Source: Colocasia esculenta
Lineage: Eukaryota > Streptophyta > Magnoliopsida > Alismatales > Araceae
Direction of reading: 5' to 3'
DNA: 64,000 bases
NCBI GenBank assembly: GCA_014218235.1
Contig: CM024753.1
Location: 189,262,348 to 189,326,347 of the forward strand
Shown here: piece after piece, positions 10,796 through 22,610 of the stretch
Position numbering within the stretch: the stretch's first letter is position 1
Layout: each line of letters starts with the position of its first letter
The notes under the pieces: model-generated
Told to the model about the DNA's origin: nothing
The model's input: only the letters and a program-made list of their open reading frames with translations
Databases searched by the model: none
Position numbers and translations under genes: made by a program

Positions 10796-13700
10796 ATGGC
10801 AGCGGAGCGTGCACAGCTCCGTGATATGCAGCAGACCATTCAACAGCTTACTCAGGCATTACTTCAGGTTGCTATAGCTAATAATAATAATAATAGTAAC
10901 CGAGGGGCCGGAGAACTATACAGAAGCTTCCGCAATCTGAATTCGCCTCGTTCCAGTGGGATCACTGATCCTGATGAGGCAGAGAATTGGCTTAAGGAGA
11001 TTGAGTGTATTTTCTGCCTCATGCAATGCGCAGATGGTGACAAGTTACTCCTAGCCACTTTTCAGCTTGAGCAGGATGCCCGTGCGTGGTGGGAGTTCGT
11101 CGAAGCTACACGAGCAGATGCACAATTTACATGGGAGGAGTTTAAGGAGCACTTCAACTCCAAGTATTTTCCGAGAGAGTTCAAGAAAGGAAAGCCTCTG
11201 AATTTGTTGCACTCAAGCAGAGGAATCTTACGGTTGCTGAGTATGAAGCTCAGTTCTCCCGATTGGCACGCTATGCCAATCATCTAGTCAGCACGGAACG
11301 AATGAAGGCAAAGAACTTTCTATATCACTCAACTTGCACCTATGGACATCCAAACTTATCCGAAGATGGTCAAGAAAGCACAATTACTGGAGGATGCGAC
11401 CGATCTCATTGATCGCATCAAGGGTAGGATGGTAAAGAATGAGCAAACATCCGGAGCACCAAGCAAGCCCACTAACGGCAAGAAAAGGCAGTCAAGCATC
11501 ACTGATGGGTCAAGCCAGGAACGGAAACCCAAAGTCTTCGCCCCCACTGCCCTTAACAAACAAAGATGCAAGCACTGTGACAAGCTAGGTCACACGGCAG
11601 AAGAATGCTGAAGGAAGGCAAGCGCATGCCTACATTATGGGAGTCTTGATCATCGCATTCCAGACTGCCCTCTACTGAAAGAAAATGAGAAGCATCCTAC
11701 GGGACAGAAGAAGCTTGGCCGACTGCAGGCCCTGCAAGAAGTGGAAACCACCGAGGAAGGTGGAGTTGTGGAAGGTACACTACCTGTCTTTTCCCAGTCA
11801 GCATTTATTTTGTTTGATACTGGCGCAACACATTCGTTCATATCACAAGCATTTGTTGATACATTAAATGAAAAACCTGCATCCATAGAATTTGAATTGC
11901 CTGTGACTACACCACTGGGAGAGAAAGCTCAATTAAATAAATACTTTCCATTAGCTGATGTAAAGGTTGGTGAACTCACTCTTAGAGCCGACTTGATTTG
12001 TATGCCCATGGAGGGCTACGATGTCATTCTGGGAGCCGATTGGCTATCCACTTATGGGGCTTGTGTTGACTGTAGAAGAGGGAAGATAACATTTAGTGAT
12101 TTCCCTAAGTTGACCTTTACGGGACGTAGGCACAAGAGGCATTTGTCTCTCGTCTCTGCCATTAAGGCTCGGAACATGATAAGGAAGGGTTGTGTGACAT
12201 TTCTTGCCACAATAGTCATTGAAAAGAAAGCATCTAAGATATCAGACATACATATAGTGCAAGAGTACCCCGACGTGTTCCCCGATGAGCTGCCAGGCAT
12301 TCCACCTGAAAGAGATGTGAATTTCTCGATTGATCTAACATCTGGAGCTGCACCGGTGTCACGCCAACCCTACAAAATGTCCCCGGCTGAATTAAAGGAG
12401 TTAAAGGAGCAATTTATGGAACTACTGGAAAAAAGATTTATCAGACCAAGTACTTCTTCTTGGGGAGCACAGTGTTGTTTGTCAAAAAGAAGGACGGATC
12501 CCTGAGGCTATGCATTGACTACAAGCAGTTGAATCATCTCACTATCAAGAACAAATACCCTCTGCCTCATGTTGATGATCTGTTTGATCAAATCTCAGGA
12601 GCTAAATATTTCTCTAAGATTGACCTTAGATCGGGATACCATCAGATGAGAATTAAGGATGCAGATATTTACAAGACGGCTTTCAGGAGCAGGTACAGTC
12701 ATTATGAATTTGTAGTCATGCCTTTTGGACTAACCAATGCTCTTGTAGCTTTTATGCAATTGATGAACAACATTTATCAACCCTACCTTGACAAATTCGT
12801 CGTGGTATTTATTGATGATATTCTCATATACTCCAAGACCAAGGAAGAGCAAGAGGAGCATCTGAGGATAGCTCTCTAGATCTTGCGGGATAACAAGCTC
12901 TACACCAAATTGAGCAAGTGTGAATTCTGGCTCGAGGAGGTGTCATTCATAGGCCATGTCATATCAAAGGACGGTATCGTTGTTGATCCTTCCAAAGTAG
13001 AAGCTATCTTAAACTGAGAGAGACTGACTAATGTCACTGAGATCAGAAGCTTTCTTGGACTGGCTGGCTACTACAGACGGTTCATAAAAGACTTCTCCAA
13101 GATAGATGTACCTCTTACTCGCCTTACGCGAAAAGAGAACACATATGTCTGGAGCAAGGAATGTGAGAAGAGCTTTTAGACACTGATGCAATGCTTGAGC
13201 TCTGCACCTATCCTCGCATTACCAGTCGAGGGTGAAGGATTCTCAGTCTACACTGATGCATCTAGAATCAGTCTAGGTTGCGTGTTAATGTAGAACGAGA
13301 AGGTGATAGCATATTCATCAAGACAGTTGAAGCCTCATGAAGTTAATTATCCTGTCCATGACTTAGAATTGGATGCGGTGGTATTTGCACTTAAGATATA
13401 GAGGCATTATCTGTATGGAGAGCAATTTATTGTCTATTCCGACTATAAGAGTCTGAAGTACTTGTTTTCTCAGAAGAAGCTCAATATGAGACAAAGGAGA
13501 TGGCTGGAATATTTAAAGGACTTTGATTTCAATATTCAATACCACCCAGGCAAAGGTAATGCAGTAGCAGATGCACTCAGTAGGAAGCCAATAGCGTCAT
13601 TATCCTGCTTAGTCACGGGCGAGATGCAACTATTAGAACAATTTGTCAGTCTGGATCTAAATATTGAGCAGAGAAGTGAGCAGATGTTAGTGGCTAATCT

Positions 13701-15147
13701 CCGAGCACAACCCGACATTTTGATCAAGATCAGGGAACAGTAGGCCAATGATCCATTCTTGGTCCGAGTCAGCGAAACCATAGTTGATAGACCAGATTTC
13801 TCCATCACTGAGGATGGGAGACTGTTATTTCAGGCCAGGACCTGTGTGCCTGACAATGAAGAGTTAAAGAGAAGGCTGATGGATGAAGCCCATAAGACTA
13901 AGTATAAAATTCATCCAGGCGCAACCAAGATGTACCAAGACATCAAAAGGTCGTTTTGGTGGCCAAACATGAAGCATGAGGTAGCCGAGCACGCCCCCCA
14001 CTGCCTCACATGTCAGCAGGTAAAAGCATAACACCGTCGTCCTGCGGGTGTACTCAGACCCCTGGACATACCTGAATGGAAGTGGGAAAGCATCGACATG
14101 GATTTCATCATGGGTTTACCCCGAACTCGTGGTGGACTTGATGCTATCTGGGTCATAGTGGACCGTTTGACTAAGTCCGCACACTTTCTAGCAATTAAGA
14201 GTACCTGGAGTGTGGATGTTCTTGCAGCATTGTATGTAAAGGAGAAAGTAAGACTACATGGAGTTCTTGTGTCCATAGTCTCAGATCGTGACCCTCGATT
14301 CACCTCTAGATTCTAGAAGGGACTTCAGACTGCTCTAGACACCAAACTTAGCTTTAGCACTGCCTTCCACCCACAGACAGATGGACAGACGGAAAGGACA
14401 AATCAGATTGTGGAAGATATGCTACGAGCTTGCATTATAGATTTTGAGGGGTATTGGAATGAACAGCTATCCTTGATGGAATTCGCATACAAAAATAGCT
14501 ACCAGGCCAGCATCAAGATGGCACCGTTTGAGGCACTGTACGGAAGAAGTTGTAGATCGCCAATATGCTGGAATAAGATAGGTGAACAGCAATGGCTGGG
14601 ACCAGACATGGTACAGAACACCAGCAGAGACATAAAGATCATCAGGGACAGGATTAAGATAGCTCAGTCTAGGCAGAAAAGCTATGCTGACAAAAGAACA
14701 GAATTCCAAACTGGAGTTCATGTGCTGCTTAAGGTATCCCCGACCAGAGGATTCCAAAGGTTTGGGATGAAAGGCAAGTTGAGACCTAGATTCATAGGTC
14801 CATTTGAAGTGTTGGAGAGAGTTGGCGAAGTGGCTTATCGTCTGGCATTACCTCCTCAGTTTTCTACAGTACATAATGTTTTTCATGTGTCAATGCTAAG
14901 GAAGTACGTGGATGATCCGTCACACGTAATTAGCTATGATGATATCATTTTGAACAAAGATATGACCTATGAAGAAAGGCCGGTGAAGATATTGGACAAG
15001 AAATTGCAACAACTTTGGAATCGATCTATACCTATGGTCAAGATCCTCTAGAGAAATCACGAAGTCGAGGAAGCCACGTGGGAACCCGAAGCAACCATGC
15101 GACGGAATTATCCGGAGTTATTCAGTAAGTTATTCTTCCTCTTATGA
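10796..15147 (+). pseudogene. Degenerate gag-pol polyprotein of the gypsy element
   Basis: Gag starts at the ATG at 10796 (MAAERAQLRDMQQTIQQL); the capsid region carries the WLKEIE and ARAWWEF motifs. A frameshift lies near 11195. The zinc knuckle CKHCDKLGHTAEEC is at about 11570-11608 and is followed at once by TGA. The aspartic protease motif DTGATHSFIS is at about 11817-11846. A frameshift near 12470 moves into the RT frame: LCIDYKQLN, VMPFGLTNA, and FIDDIL as the catalytic YxDD equivalent. RNase H (VYTDASRISLGCVLM), an integrase HHCC zinc-binding region (PGATKMYQDIKRSFWWP...CLTCQQVKA), a DDE core (MDFIMGLPRTRGG, VSDRDPRF, TAFHPQTDGQTERTNQIVED) and a chromodomain-like tail follow. From 12460 to 15147 the frame is continuous except for nine internal stops at 12877, 13015, 13177, 13291, 13399, 13741, 14029, 14314 and 15049. 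Confidence 0.93.
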
Positions 15148-15191
15148 TCATATGAATTTGGGGACCAAATTCCTTTTTTAGAGGGGGAGTA

Positions 15192-18176
15192 TGTAGTAAC
15201 CTTGATTTTAAAATTTAAATAAATAAAATCTTTAATTTGATAAATGTGAATAATAGAATTAAATTAGAAATAAAGAAGAAATAATTGAATTAAAAGAAAT
15301 TAAATTAATACCCATTAAGCTAAATTAGTAATGAGTTTTACTAATGGTCTTAACATGAATTGTTGGGCCCAAATGAGGAGAGCCCATCATGGGATGGGAG
15401 TTAATTAAGTTAATTTCGTATCTAATTAATTAATAAATAGTAAAGGGTTGAGATAATTAATAAAACAACTCATATATATTCTAGAATAGAGTCATATACT
15501 TACCCTAACCATTTTCCCACGAAATTGGCTCTCTTCCCAATCTTAATTAGGACATAAATGCTAGGAAGGGAGGTGATAAATATAGAAATTCGGAATTTAA
15601 TGGAATGAAGGGTTTTAGAAGGGTAGGACTCTATTAGCAACCTAATACACCCCCAAATCTGTCCCTACCATCCCATAGTTCGTGGCTGGAGCTTTGGTGG
15701 ATGAGGAGGAAGGCTGTGGACGTGAGGAGCAAGGAGGAGAAGCTTGGAGAGGAGGGTATTTCTGCTCTTCTGTGTCTTCAACCCTAGGATTTATTACCAA
15801 TGAGAAAAGGTAGGCAATCTCTCAAGCACAAATCATGAAACTTTAACCCTAGGTAGCCTATGCACCCCTCTTTGAAAGCCCTATGGTTTCACTATTTTTC
15901 GTTCTTCCATGAGGGAGAATTAAATGATTGAATCTTTGTCTGTATCATACACCTGAACCCTCTTATTTACCTTAAATCCAAGCATGTACTCAATCCCATG
16001 CCATGATATTATTCTCATAAATACTACATCTTGTTAGCTTTCAAACGCCCCCAGTTTCCCTAAATTCCATCATGTATCCTTTGAGAATTAATTTGTTTTC
16101 TATGAACTACGCATGTTTAGGTCATAGAAATGTAACTTGTTAAAGCATGCACATACCTTGTCTGTTTCCTAATACCCATGCCTGTTGATAGATCTATGAG
16201 TCTACTTTCATTTAAAACTAGTTTCGTAATTTTTGGATCATCGTGCGATTTTATACCGATTTTAGAAGAGCTCTATGTCATGCATCAGAGAGAAGGACCA
16301 AATTCAGAAAGGGCCAAACCCCTTTTCTGGGTCGGGCCGCCTCTCTGAAATCACGACGGCCCGACCCGTCGCAATATCAGAGAGGACGCGACCTGTTGGT
16401 CCGTCGCGTTCTAAATGCGACGGCCTGAGCCGTCGCGATTTCCTCCCGAATCGCGCCAGGCCAACCGGTTCGCCTGATGAGCCCGGGCTGCCCCGTCGTG
16501 ACTTGAATCGCGACGGGTACCCCCGTCGCATTTCAAGATTTTGTGCCAGAATTTGATAATTGCGCTTGTACCCCTACTGGTTATGCTATTTAACCATTGT
16601 TTAGCTTCAATTGACATAATGTTATATAAATTTCGACCTGGTTAATTAATAATGGGTAATAATTATATAAATCTAGTTAACTAAAAGCCAAGTGCATAAT
16701 CTTCATGCTCTCATGATTAATTACACGTGCACACACTTAACATAAATATTTGCCATTAAATCTTATTAAATTACTCAATAATATATCTGGTAATTATTAA
16801 GTGTAATTGTTTCACTTAAATTTCCCTATTATTTAAATGACACTTGTCTTCATTTTATTCGCGTGCTTTGTACACCGATATCACGTCCCTCTGCCTTCGA
16901 GCACTCGAGACAAGATGGACAACGTTTCGTTACACACTTTCTCTTAGCATGGACCACCTCTCCATTGGGAATACTCCTGACTGGACTAGGGACTCCTTGT
17001 CAAGGCCTCCGTAAGTCTTCTTGGCTTTGGCGCACGTCCTTAGCCGACGAGTTGGTTGTACCCTTAAAACCCGTTACACCCTTAGGGATCAGTATGATCT
17101 AACGGCCTTAGTGGGTTTCCTTCTTACCTTGTGAACATGCCGGACCATCTAGCCTGTGTTCATAGCACGGCTAGTGGGCGGTTGCAACTTCTACCAGAAT
17201 GCCGGCACACGACCGAGTGCTGTGCAACTGTTACTATCGATGTTCAATGTGGTTTTACGTTTGTACCCCTATCTTATCTACTATCTTTGTACTCTCATCT
17301 GTTCACGTTCTCTCTCTACTCTCATCTATTCGTCTATTACCCTCATCTATTCTTGGTACTCTTTTGGCCATTTTTGTGATTGTCTAAGATAAGAAAATGA
17401 CTTATGCAAGCGCAATAGGGCTCGATCTAGTCCTGGGAAGAGTGCCCGAAAAGTGCCAGTGCCTATGGGAGTTAAAATGATCAAGGGTGTGTACGGCATG
17501 CACTCAATGACATTATACTATCAAGATTTAATCAATGGCAATCAAAGTGCTATCAATACAAGTGCAATCTATTCAAGTGCTATTTTACAAGTGCTATCGT
17601 TACTAGTGCACCATTGTGCAACTTTACATGCTATATCGTTACATGGCCAATCCTTTATCGTACTTGTTGTACTATTTTCCATGTACTTGTGCTATCGTTC
17701 TCTTGCTATCGTTACTTTGCTCTACATGATTATGCTCTCTAGTTGTCCTGCCATATAAGACATTAACCATTTAAAGCATGCTTGTTCATACGAGATATTA
17801 AGTCCTACTGGGCGTTATTCGCTCATCCTGCGTATTTATTTCATGTGTTCAGGTGAGTCGGATGGCGATTACCATACGCACGAGGATGGGAACGAGGATG
17901 ATGTCCAGGAGTGACCCTTTCAGCAACCACTGCTTAGTAGTTAGTTAGTATAGTTATGAGTCAGTTAGTCATTATGTATTAGTTTGGATTTGAATAAAGT
18001 ACTATGGGCCCTAGTTTTGGCTCTGATTAATGAATGTAATAGAGTTGGATGAATTATTAATGAAGTTGGATTTCATTTGGTTTTATTCCAATTGTGCAAT
18101 GGTTGTTGTCTATTTATCGCTCTGTACTATTTAATAACTGTAATATCGCTCCGATATTCCGCGTCGGGGCATTACA
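15192..18176 (+). repeat. 3' LTR of the gypsy element
   Basis: The LTR begins TGTAGTAACC directly after the polypurine tract GAGGGGGAGTA (15181-15191) and ends CGGGGCATTACA, giving the usual TG...CA ends. It is about 2985 bp long. A TATA-like TATATAAATTTC sits near 16623-16634, and an array of GCGAC/GTCGC mini-palindromes lies just upstream. The stretch 17399-18176 is the part also kept in the 5' copy. Confidence 0.9.
16345..16540 (+). repeat. Array of GCGAC/GTCGC mini-palindromes in LTR U3
   Basis: There are about five short inverted repeats spaced ~30-40 bp. Examples are GCGACGGC-CTGA-GCCGTCGC near 16418 and GCGACGGG-TACC-CCCGTCGC near 16511. Comparable arrays occur in two other gypsy-type LTRs in this window (51.0-51.5 with 53.4-53.6 kb, and 55.2-55.9 kb). 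Function is unknown. Confidence 0.75.
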
Positions 18177-18177
18177 G

Positions 18178-18509
18178 ATTATGTACCTATCAAGGGGTGG
18201 CAGATCACCTGACTGACGACTAGCATGCATACTGAGGCAACGAGTGTCCACCGCATGAATTTGTAGATTTATGAATGATGTTCCTTGACACTTCTGAAGA
18301 TCAAACATAGATTGGACATCCCCATCATCATGCAACAATTGTTCAACGTGGCCATCAATGGGTAGAAGATACTTCAACATGTTATCCTGCATGTTTACAC
18401 CCAACCTTTCCGAAACCCTGGCATGTATGGACGCCAATTCCATGTCCCTCCCTATGAAAAGAACGAAACTTTGATCTCCAAATGCACATCTTGCAGGGAG
18501 CTGTTCCAT
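18178..18509 (-). pseudogene. MULE transposase, N-terminal fragment (PB1/MuDR-like domain)
   Basis: The minus-strand frame from the ATG at 18509 reads MEQLPARCAFGDQSFVLF and continues with LKYLLPIDGHVEQLLHDDGDVQSMFDLQK. This resembles the PB1-like N-terminal domain of plant MuDR transposases (an IKYLLP-type strand, then a DDGDVxxM turn). It is cut by the gypsy 3' LTR end at 18176. With 9335-9812 it brackets one original transposase gene, but the central DDE region is missing from both sides. The start codon is tentative. Confidence 0.75.
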
Positions 18510-18890
18510 TGTATGGCAGAGGAAGGTGAATGACAGACTTTTTTATCATAGAAATGTGGCGCGAAGTGTCTATAAATAGCATGTGTGGGTCAATTTGGCG
18601 GGAGTGCGTATCATGCAAGCAGTATTGGCGAGAAAACGGCAGACGAACGGACGTGATAGCTTGGACGTCCCATCGTCGGGAATACCGATTATGTTCAGTC
18701 GCACAATGTTCATCATTGTAGTGCACCGTCATTCCGTCAGGTCCACCGAACCCATCCCTGCATATATCGCGGCATTCCAGAACTCCATACACCTGCACTG
18801 TCATTCCTGCACCAGCCCTCTTCTCTGTTACAATTTTCCATTCTTTGAGTTACATCTGCAGCCGAAGCGATCTCTCTGTCCCCTCTAACG
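18510..18890. promoter_or_regulatory. Divergent intergenic region between MULE transposase and Ulp1-like gene
   Basis: About 380 bp separates the start of the minus-strand transposase from the start of the plus-strand Ulp1 gene, so both genes would share a bidirectional promoter. A minus-strand frame crosses it without recognisable motifs. No clear TATA box was picked out. Confidence 0.35.
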
Positions 18891-19751
18891 ATGGCAAGCC
18901 ATCGATCTCCTACGAGCGTGGTGATTGGTCGCATTGCGGCAGATGCGGAGCAACAAGTGTTGATGGCGATGGAAGTGGATGAAACTGACCTCCAAGTCAT
19001 CCGAAGTAGTAATCTTTCTTCTTACCCTGTGTCCGGTCTTTATTGACTGCATGTTTATTTTTAAAAAGTTTCGATCTTCTCTTTGCAGACAAAAAATCAA
19101 TTTAATACGCGATGTTCGCTTTCATGGTACTGTAGTGTTATGCAAGACTTGCAGTTTAGGAGCCTGCATCTCAAGTTAATGAGAAATTCACCATTCCACG
19201 TGTATGTCAAATGCGAAGTGGTGACCTACCCTATTTCCCTGATAGTTGATCTGATAACACGTTTCGAAGGAGAAGATCGTTTTAAGATTGGCCCCTACAG
19301 CTTGCCTTTTCGTCCTTCAGACCTAGCAACGGTTATGGGTATATTCAATCATGGTTCACCCATCAATCTAAAGGTGGGTGGGACAAAAGCTAGTTTGCGC
19401 CGCATCCTTGGATCCAAACAAAAGATGGACATGCACAATGTCTTGCGAAAGCTTACGGAGTACGTTCCACAAGAGGGTGAACTAGCTGTTGAAATTTCAG
19501 TGAAGCTTTGGTTTGCGCTTCTATGTTCTTATTTCTTCTTCCCCACAAGTGGGAGGTCGGGGTTGCTGTCCATTCTGCCATATCTGGACGACCTCCATGA
19601 GATGAAGAGCGTCAATTGGGCTGCTGCCATCCACGAGTACCTAATATCGGCAGTGTAGCAGTGCCACGAGCATGTGAAGGCAGCCGTAATAGGAGCTCCG
19701 TCTAGAAAAACCATCTTCCTAACTAGTTGTGTTCCCACTCTCGGTGTAAGT

Positions 19752-20940
19752 AGTTTTTTACATACGACATATGTATCTGTTACAGTACTCGAAGTAGTCT
19801 TTTACATACCATACACCGTTCTGTTACAGTACGCGAAGTAGTCTTTTACATATGACATATGTATCTGTTACAGTACCCGAAGTAGTCTTTTACATACCAT
19901 ACATCGCTCTGTTATAGTATGCGAAGTAGTCTTTTACATACGACATATGTATCTGTTACAATACCCGAAGTAGTCTTTTACATACCATACACCGCTCTAT
20001 TATAGTACGCGAATAGTCTTTTACATACGACATATGTATCTGTTATAGTATCCGAAGTAGTCTTTTACATACCATACACCGCTCTGTTACAGTATGCGAA
20101 GTAGTCTTTTACATACGACATTTGTATCTATTACAGTACCCGAAGTAGTCTTTTACATACCATACACCGCTCTGTTACAGAATGCAAAGTAGTCTTTTAC
20201 ATATGACATATGTATCTGTTACAGTACCCGAAGTAGTCTTTTACATACCATACACCGCTCTGTTACAGTACGTGAAGTAGTTTTTTACATACGACATATG
20301 TATCTGTTACAGTTTCCGAAGTAGTCTTTTACATACCATACACCGCTTTGTTACAGTATGCGAAGTGGTCTTTTACATACGACATATGTATATGTTATAG
20401 TACCTGAAGTAGTCTTTTACATACCATACACCGCTCTGTTACAGTACACGAAGTAGTCTTTTACATACGACATATGTATCTGTTACAGTACCCGAAGTAG
20501 TCTTTTACATACCATACACCACTCTGTTACAATACGCGAAGTAGTATTTTACATACGACATATCTATCTATTACAGTACCCGAAGTAGTCTTTTACATAC
20601 CATACACCGCTCTGTTACAGAACGCGAAGTAGTCTTTTATATACAACATATCTATCTATTATAGTACCCGAAGTAGTCTTTTACATACCATACACCGCTC
20701 TATTACAGTACGCAAAGTAGTCTTTTACATACGACATATCTATCTGTTACAGTACCCGAAGTAGTCTTTTACATACCATACACCACTCTGTTACAGTACG
20801 CGAAGTAGTCTTTTACATATGACATATGTATCTGTTACAGTACCCGAAGTAGTCTTTTACATACCATACACTGCTCTGTTACAGTACGCGAAGTAGTCTT
20901 TTACATACGACATATCTATCTGTTACAGTACCCGATATAT
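19752..20940 (+). repeat. Intronic minisatellite, ~88-bp dimer unit
   Basis: There are about 13 tandem copies of a unit made of two related ~44-bp halves, each built as CGAAGTAGTCTTTTACATAC, a variable segment, then CTGTTACAGTA. The array fills the intron after the GTAAGT donor at 19746. Each unit carries two TTACAG words. Confidence 0.95.
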
Positions 20941-21559
20941 CTATCTGATACGATTTATCTATCTGTTAATGATGTTGGCATGGTTTTTGACACACCATTT
21001 AAAATTGAAACCAGAGCATCCCCAAAGAGATCCCCCATTTTTCCATTGGGATTGCCGGGGTAAGGGACAGTCCTTATCTGACCTACTATGGGGATTGCGA
21101 CACTCTGATGTAAGTGTGACTTACCCCTGGACCTATGATATCTTCGTATATGATATCTTCCTATGACTTTACTTCAGGTATATTTGGAGGTTAATGTCAG
21201 GGAAGACCGACCTAAGGTCTCCCGACGATTGACGGCATCCACGTCCACCACTTATGGAACCCCTCCATCAGATAAGCATGTTGTTGGCATTCTTCAGGAG
21301 CTTTTAAGAGTGTCCAAACAATAGAGGGAGGTCATGGAGTTGCAGAGCGACCTCTTACAGCGGAAGAACAATATCCTTCAATCAATGGACCAAAGGCTAC
21401 AAAGACTGGAGGAACAATTTCAGCGTCAACCTCAGTGGCAACATTCACCCGCGGAGCCACAATCTGCAGTCTTAGTCCTACTGCCACCAGAGCTCCCTAC
21501 AGCTTCAGTACCATCACACGGCGTAGCAAAGACGAGTACCCGACGCCAAGGTAATGTTT

Positions 21560-21890
21560 TATAGTATATGTTTTATACATTTATAGATTAATTTATAGTT
21601 ATTAACAGTATTTCATATATTCAATTACAGTATATGTTTTATACATTTACAGTATCATTCATAGACATTTACAGTATTTGATATATTCAATTACAGTATA
21701 TGTTTTATATATTTACAGTATCATTCATAGACATTTACAGTATTTGATATATTCAGTTACAATATATGTTTTATACATTTACAGTATCATTCATAGGCAT
21801 TTACAGTATTTCATATATTCAGTTACAATATATATTTTATATATTTACAGTATCATTCATAGACATTTACAGTATTTCATATATTCAGTT
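21560..21890 (+). repeat. Second MULE intronic tandem array
   Basis: About four copies of a ~70-80-bp unit containing TTTACAGTATCATTCATAG and TTTACAGTATTTCATATATTC. It lies between the coiled-coil exon and the charged exon. The sequence differs from the 19.7-20.9 kb array except for the shared TTACAGTA core. Confidence 0.9.
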
Positions 21891-21969
21891 ATAGGAAGGA
21901 GAACCCCCTTGACAAGGTCGCGGCGATCAATGTTAGAGTGGCAGACGTCGGAGCCAAAAGAACAGAGGA

Positions 21970-22610
21970 AGAGGGGGCGAAAGGAGGAGGCCGACGAGAA
22001 TAAGAGAAAGGAGGAGGCGAAGAAGAGGAAGGAAGAGGAGGAGGCTGAGAAGAAGAGGAAGGAGGAGGAGGAGGAGCAGAAGAGAAAGGAGGCGGAGGAG
22101 GCGGAGAAGAAGAGGAAGGAGGAGGAGGAGGAGCAGAAGTGGAAGGAGGTGGAGGAGGCAGAGAAGAAGAGGAAGGAGAAGGAGGAGGAGCAAAAGAGGA
22201 AGCAGGCAGAGGAGGAGCAAAAGAAGGAGGAGGAGGAAGAGGAGAAGAGGAAGGAGGCAGAGGAGGCGGAGAAGAGGAGGAAGGAGGAGGAGCATAAGAG
22301 GAAAGAGGTGGAGGAGGAGCAGAAGAGAAAGAGGGAGGAGGAAGAGGAGGAGAAGAGGAAGGATCGGGAGGAGGCAGAGAAGAAGAGGAAGGAGGAGGGG
22401 GAGCATAAGAGAAAGAGGGAGGAGGAAGAGGAGGAGAAGAGAAAAGAGGAGGAGGCAGAGAAGAAGAGGAAGGAGGAGGAGGAGCACAAGAGGAAGGAGG
22501 TGGAGGAGCAAAAGAGAGAGGGAGGAGGAAGAGGAGGAGAAGAGGAAAGAGGAGGAGGAAGAGAAGAAGAGGAAGGAGGAGGAGGAGGAGAAGAGGAAGA
22601 GAAGAAGAGG
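21970..22610 (+). repeat. Coding minisatellite of Lys/Glu-rich repeats in the Ulp1-like gene
   Basis: Purine-only DNA built from GAGGCGGAGAAGAAGAGGAA-like units encodes EEAEKKRKEEEE-type repeats, predicted to form a long charged helix. Register is kept to about 22500 and then lost by small indels. The Ser/Leu-rich frames on the opposite strand are shadows of it. Confidence 0.9.

Larger units (their letters stand above)
9813..18176 (+). mobile_element. Ty3-gypsy chromovirus (Tekay/Del-like), 5' LTR truncated
   Basis: The order is truncated 5' LTR, tRNA-Met primer site, gag, protease, RT, RNase H, integrase, polypurine tract and a full 3' LTR of about 3.0 kb. A chromodomain-like tail after the integrase (NHEVEEATWEPEATMRRNYPELF) points to the Tekay/Del clade. 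It lies inside the MULE transposase gene. The 3' flank GATTA (18177-18181) would be the target duplication; its partner was lost with the 5' end. The coding region has ten nonsense codons and several frameshifts, so the element is dead. Confidence 0.92.

Noticed and set aside
16345..16540. Mini-palindromes considered as tRNA or microRNA genes
   Set aside because: Arms are only 8-10 bp with no cloverleaf or long stem; they repeat as arrays in LTR U3 regions.
19752..20940. Regular direct repeats with variable segments, superficially CRISPR-like
   Set aside because: This is plant nuclear DNA inside a MULE intron; the spacers are themselves repeated and no cas genes exist.
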